A stretch of 64,000 nucleotides of DNA. Source: Streptomyces sp. MNU76. GTDB taxonomy: Bacteria; Actinomycetota; Actinomycetes; Streptomycetales; Streptomycetaceae. A model generated the notes under the pieces. The model was given only the letters and a program-made list of their open reading frames with translations, was not told the origin of the DNA and searched no databases. The stretch covers positions 428,383 through 492,382 of the forward strand of contig NZ_JAJKLK010000022.1 of the NCBI RefSeq assembly GCF_020982545.1, written 5' to 3'. Shown here in pieces: positions 44,553 through 53,305 of this stretch. A program made the translations under genes and the position numbers. The stretch's first letter is position 1, and every line of letters starts with the position of its first letter.

Positions 44553-47500
44553 TCACATCACCGCCCCTGTGTCGCCGTCGGGCTCCCTGTTCGCTGCCCG
44601 CTCCTCCTCCCCCAGACCCTCCGCCAGCACCTCCGCCAAGTGCAACCCCCGTCTCCCCGCCAGCTGCTCCAGCTGCGTCCGGCAGGAGAAGCCGTCCGCC
44701 AGGACCAGCGCGTCGTCGGGCGCGTCCCGTACCGCCGGGAGGAGTTGCTCCTCGGCGCAGGCCACCGAGACGTCGTAGTGGCCCTTCTCGAAGCCGAAGT
44801 TGCCGGCGAGGCCGCAGCAGCCGCCGCTGAGGGCGCCGGTGAGTCCGGCGGCCGCGCGGAGGCGGCGGTCGGGGGCGTCGCCCAGTACCGCGTGCTGGTG
44901 GCAGTGGGTCTGGCCGACGACCGGGCGGTCGACGGCGGGTGGGGTCCACTGCGGGGCATGGCGTTCGAGCGCCTCCGCGAACGTGATGACCGAGGCGGCG
45001 AGTGTGTGGGCCCGGGGGTCGTCGGGGAGGAGTTCGGGCAGGTCGGAGCGGAGCGTCGCCGCGCAGCTCGGTTCGAGGACGACGACGGGGAGGTGCGGTG
45101 GGGTGAGGTCCGGGTCTTCGTCCAGCAGCCGTTGCGGGATCGGGCTCAGGAACACGTCGAGGATGTCGAGCGTGCGGCGCAGCACCGCGCGGGCCCGGTC
45201 GAGCTGGCCCGTCGAGATGTACGTCAGCCCGCAGCAGACCCGGCCCGTCCGCATCGCGAACAGAGTCCGGGTGAGGCGCAGTTGGGTGAGGGCGACCTCC
45301 TCGCCCGCCTCCGCCCTCCGCGCCCAGGACGGCTTCCGCTTCATCCACAGCGTCGGCGGCACGATCACATGGAGCCCGGCCGCTTCCAGCACCTTCAGCG
45401 CCGCCTGCCCGACGGACGGCGAGAGGTACTCCGTGAAGGTGTCCGTCCACAGCAACACGGTCGTGGGCGACTGCGCCTCGGTCTCCGCCTCCTCCCGCCG
45501 CACTTCCTCCCGCCGCGCCTCCTCCTTCAGCATCCGGTGGTACCACCGGGTGAACGGCACCCTCGCGGGCCGCGGCAGCTCCCGCTCCCCCGCGATCCCG
45601 CCCAGCCGCTTGGCGAGCGCGGCGAGAGGGCGTACGCCGGCGAGGAAGCCGACGAGTCCGGCCGTGCGCGTACGGGCCACCAGGCGGAGCCACACCGGCA
45701 GCCACCCCATCGCGTAGTGGGACGCCGGGCGGCGGCGGCCCGCGTAGTGGTGGTGGAGGAACTCCGCCTTGTACGTGGCCATGTCGACGCCGACCGGGCA
45801 GTCGGAGCGGCAGCCCTTGCAGGAGAGGCAGAGGTCGAGGGCGTCCCGCACCTCGGGCGAGCGCCAGCCGTCGGTGACCACCTCGCCGGCCAGCATCTCG
45901 TGCAGGAGGCGGGCCCGGCCCCGGGTGGAGTGCTCCTCCTCCCCGGTGGCGCGGAAGGAGGGGCACATGACGGCTCCGGACGCCGGACCCACCTCGGTCG
46001 TACGGCACTTCGCGACGCCCACACAGCGTCGTACCGCCGCCGAGAAGTCGCCGCCGTCGTCCGGGTAGGCGAACTCCACCGGCACGGGTGTGCGCGGGAG
46101 GACCGCGAAGCGGAGGTTGGTGTCCAGGGGGGCGGGGCGGACGAGCATGCCGGGGTTCAGGAGGTCGTCGGGGTCCCAGACGCCCTTCACCTGCTCGAAC
46201 AGCCGGACCATCTCGGCGCCGTACATCGTCGGCAGGAGTTCCGCGCGGGCCTGGCCGTCGCCGTGTTCGCCGGAGAGGGAGCCGCCGTGCGAGGTGACCA
46301 GTTCGGCCAGTTCCTCGGAGAAGCGGCGGAAGCGGCCGACGCCCGCCGGGGTCAGGAGGTCGAAGTCGACGCGGACGTGGATGCAGCCGTCGCCGAAGTG
46401 GCCGTAGGGCGTGCCGCGCAGGTCGTGGGCGCGCAGCAGGCCCCGGAAGTCCCGCAGGTAGGCGCCGAGTCGGGCCGGTGGCACCGCGCAGTCCTCCCAG
46501 CCCGGCCAGGCCTCGGTGCCGTCGGGCATCCGGGTGGCCGTGCCGCTCGCGTCCTCGCGGACGCGCCAGAGCGCGCGCTGCGCGGCGGGGTCCGTGACCA
46601 CGCGCGCGTCGGCGGCGTCGGCCGCGCGGACCAGGGCGTCGGCGCGGGCCCGCGCCTCGGCGGGTGTGTCGCCGCCCGTCTCCACGAACAGCCAGGCCCC
46701 GCCCGCCGGGAGGCCGCCCGCCCCCGGGGACCAGGTCGGCCGCCATCCCTCCACCGTCAGCGGGCCGAGCGGCAGCAGCCCGGGGGCCGCCTCGGCGGCG
46801 GCGCTCTCGTCGGCGTACGCCAGGACGGCGAGGGCACGCGCGCGGGGCGCCTCGACGAGCCGTACGACCGCTTCCGTGAGCACTCCGAGCGTGCCCTCGG
46901 AGCCGCAGAAGGAGCGGGCCACGTCCGCGCCGTTCTCCGGGAGGAGGGCGTCGAGGGCGTACCCGGAGATCCGGCGGGGGAGGTCGGGGAAGCCGGTGCG
47001 CAGGCGGGCCAACTCCCGTTCCACCAGCGGGCGGAGGGCGTCCGGGGCGCCGGACCAGCCCTGGGCCAGTCTGCGTGCGTCGCCGCTCCCCGTGAGGACC
47101 GACAGCTCACGCACGCTGTCCGCCGTCGTGCCCCAGGCGACCGAGTGCGAGCCGCAGGAGTTGTTGCCGATCATGCCGCCGAGGGTGCAGCGGCTGTGGG
47201 TGGAGGGATCGGGGCCGAAGCGGAGGCCGTGCGGGGCGGCGGCCTCCTGGAGGCGGTCCAGGACGAGGCCGGGCTGGACGACCGCCGTGCGCGCCTCGCG
47301 GTCGAGGGAGACCAGCCGGTTCAGATGGCGGGTGAAGTCCAGGACGACGCCGGTGCCCGTGGCCTGCCCGGCGATCGAGGTGCCACCGCCGCGCGCGACG
47401 ACCGGCACGCCGTGTGCGCGGCAGACGGACAGGACGGCCGCCACGTCGTCCGCGTCCCGGGGCGCGACCACGCCCAGCGGCACCCGGCGGTAGTTGGACG

Positions 47501-47672
47501 CGTCCATCGTCGTCAGCGCGCGTGCGGTCGCGTCGAACGCGGTCTCGCCGCGCACGCCCGCCGCCCGCAGCGCGGCCGGCAGCGCGCCCCTCAGCTCCGC
47601 CGCGTCCGCGTCACCTGCCGCGTCGCGCGCCCGGGCGGCACCGCGCCCCGTCGCACCCCCGATGTCCGTCAT
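44553..47672 (-). CDS. FAD-binding and 4Fe-4S oxidoreductase (YdiJ/D-2-hydroxyacid dehydrogenase type)
   Basis: 1039 residues, a fusion of a GlcD-like FAD-binding oxidase and a GlpC/CCG iron-sulfur protein. Visible in order: PCMH FAD loops VARGGGTSIAGQATG and MIGNNSCGSHSVAWG; FAD-oxidase C-terminal domain with YGHFGDGCIHVRVDF and LSGEHGDG; Fe-S cluster motifs CVGVAKC and CLSCKGCRSDCP; CCG domain motifs VCCGLTY and GGCCGLAGNFG. Enzymes like this oxidise D-2-hydroxy acids (lactate, 2-hydroxyglutarate) with electrons to quinone. ATG 47672. Single gene. Confidence 0.9.
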   Translation of the reverse strand: MTDIGGATGRGAARARDAAGDADAAELRGALPAALRAAGVRGETAFDATARALTTMDASNYRRVPLGVVAPRDADDVAAVLSVCRAHGVPVVARGGGTSIAGQATGTGVVLDFTRHLNRLVSLDREARTAVVQPGLVLDRLQEAAAPHGLRFGPDPSTHSRCTLGGMIGNNSCGSHSVAWGTTADSVRELSVLTGSGDARRLAQGWSGAPDALRPLVERELARLRTGFPDLPRRISGYALDALLPENGADVARSFCGSEGTLGVLTEAVVRLVEAPRARALAVLAYADESAAAEAAPGLLPLGPLTVEGWRPTWSPGAGGLPAGGAWLFVETGGDTPAEARARADALVRAADAADARVVTDPAAQRALWRVREDASGTATRMPDGTEAWPGWEDCAVPPARLGAYLRDFRGLLRAHDLRGTPYGHFGDGCIHVRVDFDLLTPAGVGRFRRFSEELAELVTSHGGSLSGEHGDGQARAELLPTMYGAEMVRLFEQVKGVWDPDDLLNPGMLVRPAPLDTNLRFAVLPRTPVPVEFAYPDDGGDFSAAVRRCVGVAKCRTTEVGPASGAVMCPSFRATGEEEHSTRGRARLLHEMLAGEVVTDGWRSPEVRDALDLCLSCKGCRSDCPVGVDMATYKAEFLHHHYAGRRRPASHYAMGWLPVWLRLVARTRTAGLVGFLAGVRPLAALAKRLGGIAGERELPRPARVPFTRWYHRMLKEEARREEVRREEAETEAQSPTTVLLWTDTFTEYLSPSVGQAALKVLEAAGLHVIVPPTLWMKRKPSWARRAEAGEEVALTQLRLTRTLFAMRTGRVCCGLTYISTGQLDRARAVLRRTLDILDVFLSPIPQRLLDEDPDLTPPHLPVVVLEPSCAATLRSDLPELLPDDPRAHTLAASVITFAEALERHAPQWTPPAVDRPVVGQTHCHQHAVLGDAPDRRLRAAAGLTGALSGGCCGLAGNFGFEKGHYDVSVACAEEQLLPAVRDAPDDALVLADGFSCRTQLEQLAGRRGLHLAEVLAEGLGEEERAANREPDGDTGAVM

Positions 47673-47836
47673 GCGTCCCAGGATGCACCCGACCACTGAC
47701 AGTGACGACGACGTGGCCGAGGAGTGACAGTCCGGCCTGTGGACAGGCGGCGCGCCGCTCACAGGGAACGTTGGCTTGATTCCGGAGAGCCGACCCGAAA
47801 CCGGCCAACTGCCGTCACGAACTCCCATATAGTGAC

Positions 47837-47848
47837 GCCCAATTGGGC
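47837..47848. promoter_or_regulatory. Palindrome GCCCAATTGGGC
   Basis: Perfect 12-bp palindrome just downstream of a TATAGT -10-like hexamer; candidate operator of the conservon or the divergent oxidase. Confidence 0.45.
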
Positions 47849-47874
47849 ATCGAATCGAGCACTGACCAAGCTCC

Positions 47875-47918
47875 ATCAGGTGCCGATCAAGTGCTGATCA
47901 GGTGCCGATCAAGCACTG
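47875..47918. repeat. Tandem 22-bp repeat (2 units)
   Basis: Two adjacent units beginning ATCAGGTGCCGATCAAG and ending TGCTG or CACTG, about 145 bp upstream of cvnA. Confidence 0.6.
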
Positions 47919-48061
47919 ACCGATCCCGATCAAGCCGTTCAAGCACTGCCTGAGCACAAACTGAGCACCAGACGTCGCTTCTCGTTCAGGGACCGACCGA
48001 GTTACCGCCTCCAGGAGCCGACTGCGTTACCGAGTTCAGAACCGACTGAGGACACCCGCCG

Positions 48062-50935
48062 ATGACCGCGCCCAGCCCCCCACGCCCGCCGGGCGAACGC
48101 CCCGCCCTGCGCTCAGTCCTTCCGTTACCCCTGGTGACCGCCCTGCTCTCCGCGACCGCCGTGGGCGCGGTCGTCGCACCGGCGCCGCCGGACGTACGCA
48201 CGGCCCTCGCGGTCGGCGGGGGAGCGGCCGCGCTGCTGCTGACGCTGACCGTCGCCGTCACCGTGCACGCGCGCGTGTCGGTACGGCTGCTGCGCCTGCG
48301 GCTGGACGCGGTCTCCCGGGACACGGGTCTGCTGCTCCAGGAACGGGCCAGAATGGCCGAGGAGCACACCCAGGAACGCGGCCGGTTGACTGAGGAGTTC
48401 GTGCAGGAACGGGCACGGATCGCGGCCGAGTTCGCCCGGGAACGGGTACGGCTGACCACGGAGGCCGAGCGCGAACGCGAACGGCTGTCCGACGAACGGG
48501 ACCGTACGGCGGAGGAGACGGCCCAGGAGCGGTCCCTGCTCGCCGAACGCGCCGAGCGGGCCGAGTCCGAGCGCACCGCCCTGCTCGCCGTGACCGCCAA
48601 CGTGGCGGGCCGGATGCAGGCCCTCGCCACCGGCACCCTCGCCGACCTGCGGGCCATGGAGGAACGTCACGCCGACGAGGACGTCCTCGCCGACCTCCTC
48701 CACCTCGACCACCGCACCGCCCAGGCGGGCCGCCTCGCCGACTCCGTGGCCGTCCTCGCGGGCGCCCGCTCGGGCCGCCGCTGGGCACGGCCGATCCCGA
48801 TGGAGTCGATCCTGCGGGGCGCGATGGGCCGGATCGGCGCCTACCGCCGGGTGCGGCTGCACTCCTCCAGCGAGGCCGCCGTCGCCGGCCACGCCGCCGA
48901 GGGCGTCATGCACGCGCTCGCAGAACTCCTCGACAACGCGGCCAACTTCTCGCCGCCGACCGCCGAGGTCCATGTGTACGTCGAGGAGGTCCCGGCCGGG
49001 GCGATCATCTCCGTCGAGGACTCCGGGCTGGTCATGAGCGACGTCCAGCTCCGGCGCGCCGAACGCGCCGTGTCGGGCGAGACGGCCGACCTCACGACTC
49101 TTTCCGGCACCCGTCTCGGCCTCGCCGTCGTCGGCCGGCTCGCCCGCAAGCACGGGCTGAAGATCTCCTTCCGGCCGTCCGCGCGCGGCGGCACGGGTGT
49201 GCTGATGCTCATCCCGCAGGACGTCCTGGCCAGCACGGTCCCCGCGACCGCATCGCCCACGACGGCGTCGCCCGCCACAGGGTTCCGGTCGGCGGGGTCG
49301 GCCACGCCCGCCCCTCCCGCGTCGGCGCCCCTCGCGGGGCGGCGCCCGTTCCGCCGCCGTACGCGGGCGTACGCGCCCGCACGACCTGGACGCCGAGCCC
49401 ACCCCATGCACGAGTTCCCGCCGGAGGCTCCGGCCCCGCCGACCTCCGACCCCGTCGCCGACGCCCTGATCGACTCCCTGTCCGGCTACCGCCGGGCGCC
49501 TTCGACGCCGCCGGGGGGCACGGCGACGGGCACGCCGGCGGGCGCGTCGGCTGACGCGCCGTTCGGCTCTCCGGCGTACGGCGCGCCCCACACGTCCTCG
49601 TTCGCCTCCCCCTTCACCTCGTCGTTCAGCAGCGAATTCGGCTCGGGCGACCCGGCCTTCGACTCCGGGTACGCCGACACGCACGCCGGTGCGTACGACG
49701 CCGAGCCCGACACGCGGCACGACGCCGAGCCCGGCTCTCCGACCACCCCGGGCGAGACCGCCGACGACACCGCCTCCCCACCCCTTCCGACGCCCTCCCC
49801 GGCGTCGGCGCGGCCAGTCACTCGCGGAGGCGGAGGCGCGCACCAGGGCGCAGGCCGCCGACGCGCAGGCCCGTTCGGAGCGCGTATCCCGGCCTGCCGA
49901 GGACGCGGGCACCGGCGCGGTCCGCTTCAGCAGCTTCCGCCGCGCGGTGCGCGGCACGGGCGGGCTGGACCAGGCGTTCGTCCAGGGGACGGCCTCGGGG
50001 GACGAGAACTCCACGGGGACGCCGGTCCCGTCGACACCACCGGACCCGTCCGCCGCCGTGGACCGGTACGCCGACCCGTCCACCGCCGTCGACCGGTACG
50101 TGCCCCCCGCGGCCCCTGCCGGGCCGGTCGCGCCGGAGGCCGCCCTGGAACCCGTACGGGACGCCGCTCCGCCCGCCGAGGCCGAGGCCGTGGACCAAGG
50201 CGAGGCGCGGCAGCCGGAGTTGGAGCCCGTGCGGGAGCCCCAGTGGGGTGCCGTAGGGGGAACCGCGTGGGAACCCCGGCCCGACGCCGAGCCCGAATCC
50301 GTGGAGGAGACGGCCTGGGCACCCGGTCCCGTGCCGGAGCCCGGTTGGGAGCCCGAGCCCGCGAAGGGGCTCGCGTGGCAGTCGGAGGCGGTGAAGCAGG
50401 CCGCCTGGGAGGCGGAGGCCGCCGCCGAGCTTCCCTGGGCGCCGGATCCCGCGCAGGAGGCGAAGTGGGAACTCGATCCGGTACGGGAGCCGGCCTGGGA
50501 GCCCGTCCTGGACACCCGCCCCGCCCCGGAGCAGGCCAGCGCGCCCACCCCGGACCTGAACCTGGACACGGGTGTGGTCACGGACCCGACCCCGTCCGCG
50601 TACGCCCACCAGGAGCCCTACGCGCATCAGGTCCCGTACGGGGACCAGGAGCCGTACGCGCACCCGGAGCCGTACCCGGACTCACCCTCGTACGCGGAGC
50701 CTGCCCCCTACGCGTCCCCGGCTCCGTACACGGCGTCGGCCCCGTACGCGAAGTCCGCCCCGTACACGGATCCGAACCCCGCACCGGACCCAAGCCCTGC
50801 ACCGGACCCGGACCGAGACTCGGCCCCGGACCCGGACCTGGCCCCGGACCTGACCCTCGCCCCGGTCGAAGAGCCGCCGCCCCACACCCCCGCCCCCGCA
50901 CGTACCCCCACCTGGAAGGCGACCACACCCCATGA
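48062..50935 (+). CDS. cvnA: conservon sensor histidine-kinase-like ATPase CvnA (frameshifted as read)
   Basis: Two N-terminal membrane segments (about 22-41, 46-68), a long Glu/Arg coiled coil (about 80-170), a dimerisation-like region, and a HATPase domain with N-box ELLDNAANFSPP (about 281-292) and VEDSGLVMSD. Beyond residue ~580 the frame is lost near 49815: the true continuation (SLAEAEARTRAQAADAQ...) is in another frame, with a Pro/Tyr-rich tail to about 50920, and returns to frame for the ATGA overlap with cvnB. Conservon kinases are thought to signal through CvnB/C/D by a GPCR-like scheme. Confidence 0.82.
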   Translation: MTAPSPPRPPGERPALRSVLPLPLVTALLSATAVGAVVAPAPPDVRTALAVGGGAAALLLTLTVAVTVHARVSVRLLRLRLDAVSRDTGLLLQERARMAEEHTQERGRLTEEFVQERARIAAEFARERVRLTTEAERERERLSDERDRTAEETAQERSLLAERAERAESERTALLAVTANVAGRMQALATGTLADLRAMEERHADEDVLADLLHLDHRTAQAGRLADSVAVLAGARSGRRWARPIPMESILRGAMGRIGAYRRVRLHSSSEAAVAGHAAEGVMHALAELLDNAANFSPPTAEVHVYVEEVPAGAIISVEDSGLVMSDVQLRRAERAVSGETADLTTLSGTRLGLAVVGRLARKHGLKISFRPSARGGTGVLMLIPQDVLASTVPATASPTTASPATGFRSAGSATPAPPASAPLAGRRPFRRRTRAYAPARPGRRAHPMHEFPPEAPAPPTSDPVADALIDSLSGYRRAPSTPPGGTATGTPAGASADAPFGSPAYGAPHTSSFASPFTSSFSSEFGSGDPAFDSGYADTHAGAYDAEPDTRHDAEPGSPTTPGETADDTASPPLPTPSPASARPVTRGGGGAHQGAGRRRAGPFGARIPACRGRGHRRGPLQQLPPRGARHGRAGPGVRPGDGLGGRELHGDAGPVDTTGPVRRRGPVRRPVHRRRPVRAPRGPCRAGRAGGRPGTRTGRRSARRGRGRGPRRGAAAGVGARAGAPVGCRRGNRVGTPARRRARIRGGDGLGTRSRAGARLGARAREGARVAVGGGEAGRLGGGGRRRASLGAGSRAGGEVGTRSGTGAGLGARPGHPPRPGAGQRAHPGPEPGHGCGHGPDPVRVRPPGALRASGPVRGPGAVRAPGAVPGLTLVRGACPLRVPGSVHGVGPVREVRPVHGSEPRTGPKPCTGPGPRLGPGPGPGPGPDPRPGRRAAAPHPRPRTYPHLEGDHTP

Positions 50936-51465
50936 CCGGCACCGGCTCCACCGCCGACGACAGGCTCACCTGGCTCATGGAGGGTTTGCTGGAACGCACT
51001 CCGGGCGCCCGGCACGCGCTCGTCCTCTCCCGGGACGGCCTGAAACTGTGCCGTACGCCCGAGCTCTCCGTCGACCAGGCCGACCAACTGGCCGCGATCG
51101 CCGCCGGCATCCAGTCGCTGTCCCACGGGGCGTCCATCCAGTTCGGCGACGGCAGCGGGGGCGTGCGGTCGGCGATGGCGGAGTTCTACGGCGGGGTCCT
51201 GTTCATCGTGGAGGCGGGCGAGGGCGCGCATCTGGCCGTGGTGACGGACGAGGAGGCGGACGCCGGCCTCGTCGGGCACAACATGAGCGAGCTGGTCGAA
51301 CAGCTGGGCGAGCACCTGAGCGCACGGCCCCGCCACCCGACAAGCACGGCTGCCGATGACCCGACCGGTACGGCGAGCACGACCGGTACGGCGAGCGCCA
51401 CCGGTAGAGCGGGTACGACGACGACCGTGGTCACGGCCACGGCTCTGGCGCCCCGTACGTCATGA
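50932..51465 (+). CDS. cvnB: conservon roadblock/LC7-domain protein CvnB
   Basis: 177 residues; roadblock/LC7 domain in the first ~125 (LTWLMEGLLERTPGARHALVL, AAIAAGIQSLSHGASIQFG, FYGGVLFIVEAGEGAHLAVV), then a Thr/Ala/Gly tail. In conservons CvnB is the small partner of the CvnD GTPase and associates with CvnA. The start ATG overlaps the cvnA stop by four bases (ATGA). Confidence 0.92.
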   Translation: MTGTGSTADDRLTWLMEGLLERTPGARHALVLSRDGLKLCRTPELSVDQADQLAAIAAGIQSLSHGASIQFGDGSGGVRSAMAEFYGGVLFIVEAGEGAHLAVVTDEEADAGLVGHNMSELVEQLGEHLSARPRHPTSTAADDPTGTASTTGTASATGRAGTTTTVVTATALAPRTS

Positions 51466-51809
51466 GCCGGCCCGGCAGGGACGACCTGCCCGACCGGCTG
51501 TACACGCTCACCGGGGGCCGCAGCCGCTCCGCGCCCGGAGCGCCGCTGGACCTGGTGACGCTGGTGGTCGCGGAGAGCCAGCCGATCCCCGGCATGCAGT
51601 CGGAACACGTGACGATCCTGCGGCTGACGGAGCGTCCGACGGCGGTGGTGGAGATCGCCGCCGAACTGCGGCTGCCGGTGAGCATCACCAAGGTGCTGCT
51701 CTCCGACCTCCTCACGGCGGGCCGGGTCAGCGCCCGGCATCCGAACCACGCCACGCTGGTCGATCCGGACATTCTGGAGCAGGTGCTAGTTGGACTTCGC
51801 AACCTCTGA
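51462..51809 (+). CDS. cvnC: conservon DUF742 protein CvnC
   Basis: 115 residues, full-length DUF742 (winged-helix-like): RLYTLTGGRSRS, EHVTILRLTERPTAVVEIAAEL, LPVSITKVLLSDLLTAGRV. Start overlaps the cvnB stop by ATGA; its last 20 bases overlap the P450 gene. In other conservons a CvnD GTPase follows here; it is missing. Confidence 0.92.
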   Translation: MSRPGRDDLPDRLYTLTGGRSRSAPGAPLDLVTLVVAESQPIPGMQSEHVTILRLTERPTAVVEIAAELRLPVSITKVLLSDLLTAGRVSARHPNHATLVDPDILEQVLVGLRNL

Positions 51810-53052
51810 GAACGGCGACGGCCGCTCCGTACCGCCGTCGCCGCCCGTGCCCCTCTTCGGTGCGCGTTTCCGGGGCGAACCGGCCGCCCTGTACCGGGAG
51901 TTGCGGCGGGAGCACGGGGAGGTCGTGCCCGTGCTGCTGGACGGGGGCGTACCGGCGTGGCTGGTGCTGGGCTACCGCGAGCTGCACCAGGTGACGAGCG
52001 ATCCGGAGCTGTTCAGCCGTGACTCCGACCTGTGGAACCAGTGGCCGGGCATCCCGGCGGACTGGCCGCTGCTGCCCGTGATCAGCCCGGAGCAGCCGTC
52101 GGTCTTGGGCACGGTCGGTGAGCGGCACCGGCAGCGCGCCGCGCTGATCGAGGAGGCGCTGGAGGCGGTCGAGCCGCTGGAGCTGCGCGGTCATGTCGAG
52201 CGTTTCGCCGACGAGTTGATCGACGTGGTGTGCGGGGTGGGCGCGGCGGATCTGGTGGGACAGTTCGCGGCGCCGCTGCCCGCGCGGGTGCTGGCGTTCC
52301 TGTTCGGTTTCCGGGAGGAGCACGCGCCCGGGTTGGTGGCGGCGCTGAACGACATCCTCGACGGGCAGGACCGGGCGGTGGCGGCCGAGCGGTACCTGCG
52401 GACGGCGATGGCCCGGCTGGTGGCGGAGCGCCGGCAGCGGCCGGGGGACGACGTGGTGTCGCGGCTCCTGGCGAACGCGCCGGCGTACGAGGTGACGGTC
52501 GAGGAGGTCACCCATGACGTGATGGTGATGCTGGCGGTGGGGCACCAGCCGACGGCCGACTGGATCGGGAACTCGCTGCGTCTGATGCTGACGGACGACC
52601 GTTTCGCGGCGTCGCTCTTCGGGGGGCGCAGCAGTGTGGCCGAGGCCATGAACGAGGTGCTGTGGGAGGACGCGCCCATCCAGAACGCGGCGGGGCGCTG
52701 GACCACCCGGGACACCCGTCTCGGCGGTCGTGTCCTCCGTGCGGGTGATCTGGTGCTGCTGGGGCTGCAGGGGGCCAACGCCGACCCGCGTGTCCGCACG
52801 CACGGCGCCGCGCTGACCGGTGGGAACAACGCGCACTTCTCGTTCGGCCACGGCGAGCACCGCTGTCCGTTCCCGGCCCAGGAGACGGCCGAGGTCATCG
52901 CCCGAACGGGCATCGAGGTCCTCCTGGACCGCCTCCCGGATCTGGACCTGGCGGCCCCACCCGATTCCCTGACCCGCCGCCCTTCGCCTTGGCTGCGGGG
53001 GTTGGTGGAGTTGCCGGTGCGGTTCTCACCGGGGCCGGCGCGTGGGGTGTGA
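51790..53052 (+). CDS. conservon cytochrome P450 with altered ExxR motif (CYP157-like)
   Basis: 420 residues from TTG 51790, overlapping cvnC. The heme-Cys loop is FSFGHGEHRCPFPAQE near the C-terminus. The I-helix reads MLAVGHQPTADWIGN, and where most P450s have ExxR this has EVLW (NEVLWEDAPIQN). Streptomyces CYP157 enzymes are known to lack ExxR (EQSLW in CYP157C1) and to be encoded in conservons, so I assign it there. The substrate and electron donor are unknown. Last gene of the coupled set cvnA-B-C-P450. Confidence 0.88.
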   Translation: MDFATSENGDGRSVPPSPPVPLFGARFRGEPAALYRELRREHGEVVPVLLDGGVPAWLVLGYRELHQVTSDPELFSRDSDLWNQWPGIPADWPLLPVISPEQPSVLGTVGERHRQRAALIEEALEAVEPLELRGHVERFADELIDVVCGVGAADLVGQFAAPLPARVLAFLFGFREEHAPGLVAALNDILDGQDRAVAAERYLRTAMARLVAERRQRPGDDVVSRLLANAPAYEVTVEEVTHDVMVMLAVGHQPTADWIGNSLRLMLTDDRFAASLFGGRSSVAEAMNEVLWEDAPIQNAAGRWTTRDTRLGGRVLRAGDLVLLGLQGANADPRVRTHGAALTGGNNAHFSFGHGEHRCPFPAQETAEVIARTGIEVLLDRLPDLDLAAPPDSLTRRPSPWLRGLVELPVRFSPGPARGV

Positions 53053-53133
53053 GTCCGGGGTTCTTCGCCCCCGCCGCTCCTACCCGTCCCTCCCCACCAA
53101 GGAGCTGCGCCCTTTGACCCCAGGCCTCCGTCC

Positions 53134-53194
53134 GGTGGGGTTGCTCGCGCAGTTCCCCTTTAGGGGCGCGGGGAACTGCGCGAGCAACCCCACC
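53134..53194. repeat. Dispersed Streptomyces hairpin repeat, complete form
   Basis: Perfect 25-bp inverted repeat (53134-53158 with 53170-53194; core GCTCGCGCAGTTCCCC) with an 11-nt loop, 80 bp after the P450 stop. It probably also acts as terminator. Confidence 0.75.
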
Positions 53195-53305
53195 CGCCCG
53201 CACCCGACAACGCACCCGCACCCCCGAGCCGCACAGCGCACCCCACCCGTCTCACCCGACGGACGATGTTTCGCCCGGGTTTCCCCGAGCCGATAGGCTC
53301 GCGGC

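Larger units (their letters stand above)
47673..48061. other. Conservon promoter region with palindrome and tandem repeats
   Basis: About 390 bases. TATAGT (47828-47833), GCCCAATTGGGC palindrome (47837-47848), then a tandem 22-bp pair beginning ATCAGGTGCCGATCAAG at 47875-47896 and 47897-47918, and further AAGCACTG/AGCACTGAC copies to about 47960. No gene. Confidence 0.5.

Noticed and set aside
44640..47699. 1019-codon plus-strand frame opposite the FAD/Fe-S oxidase
   Set aside because: Arg/Glu/Gly-rich shadow; all motifs are on the minus strand.
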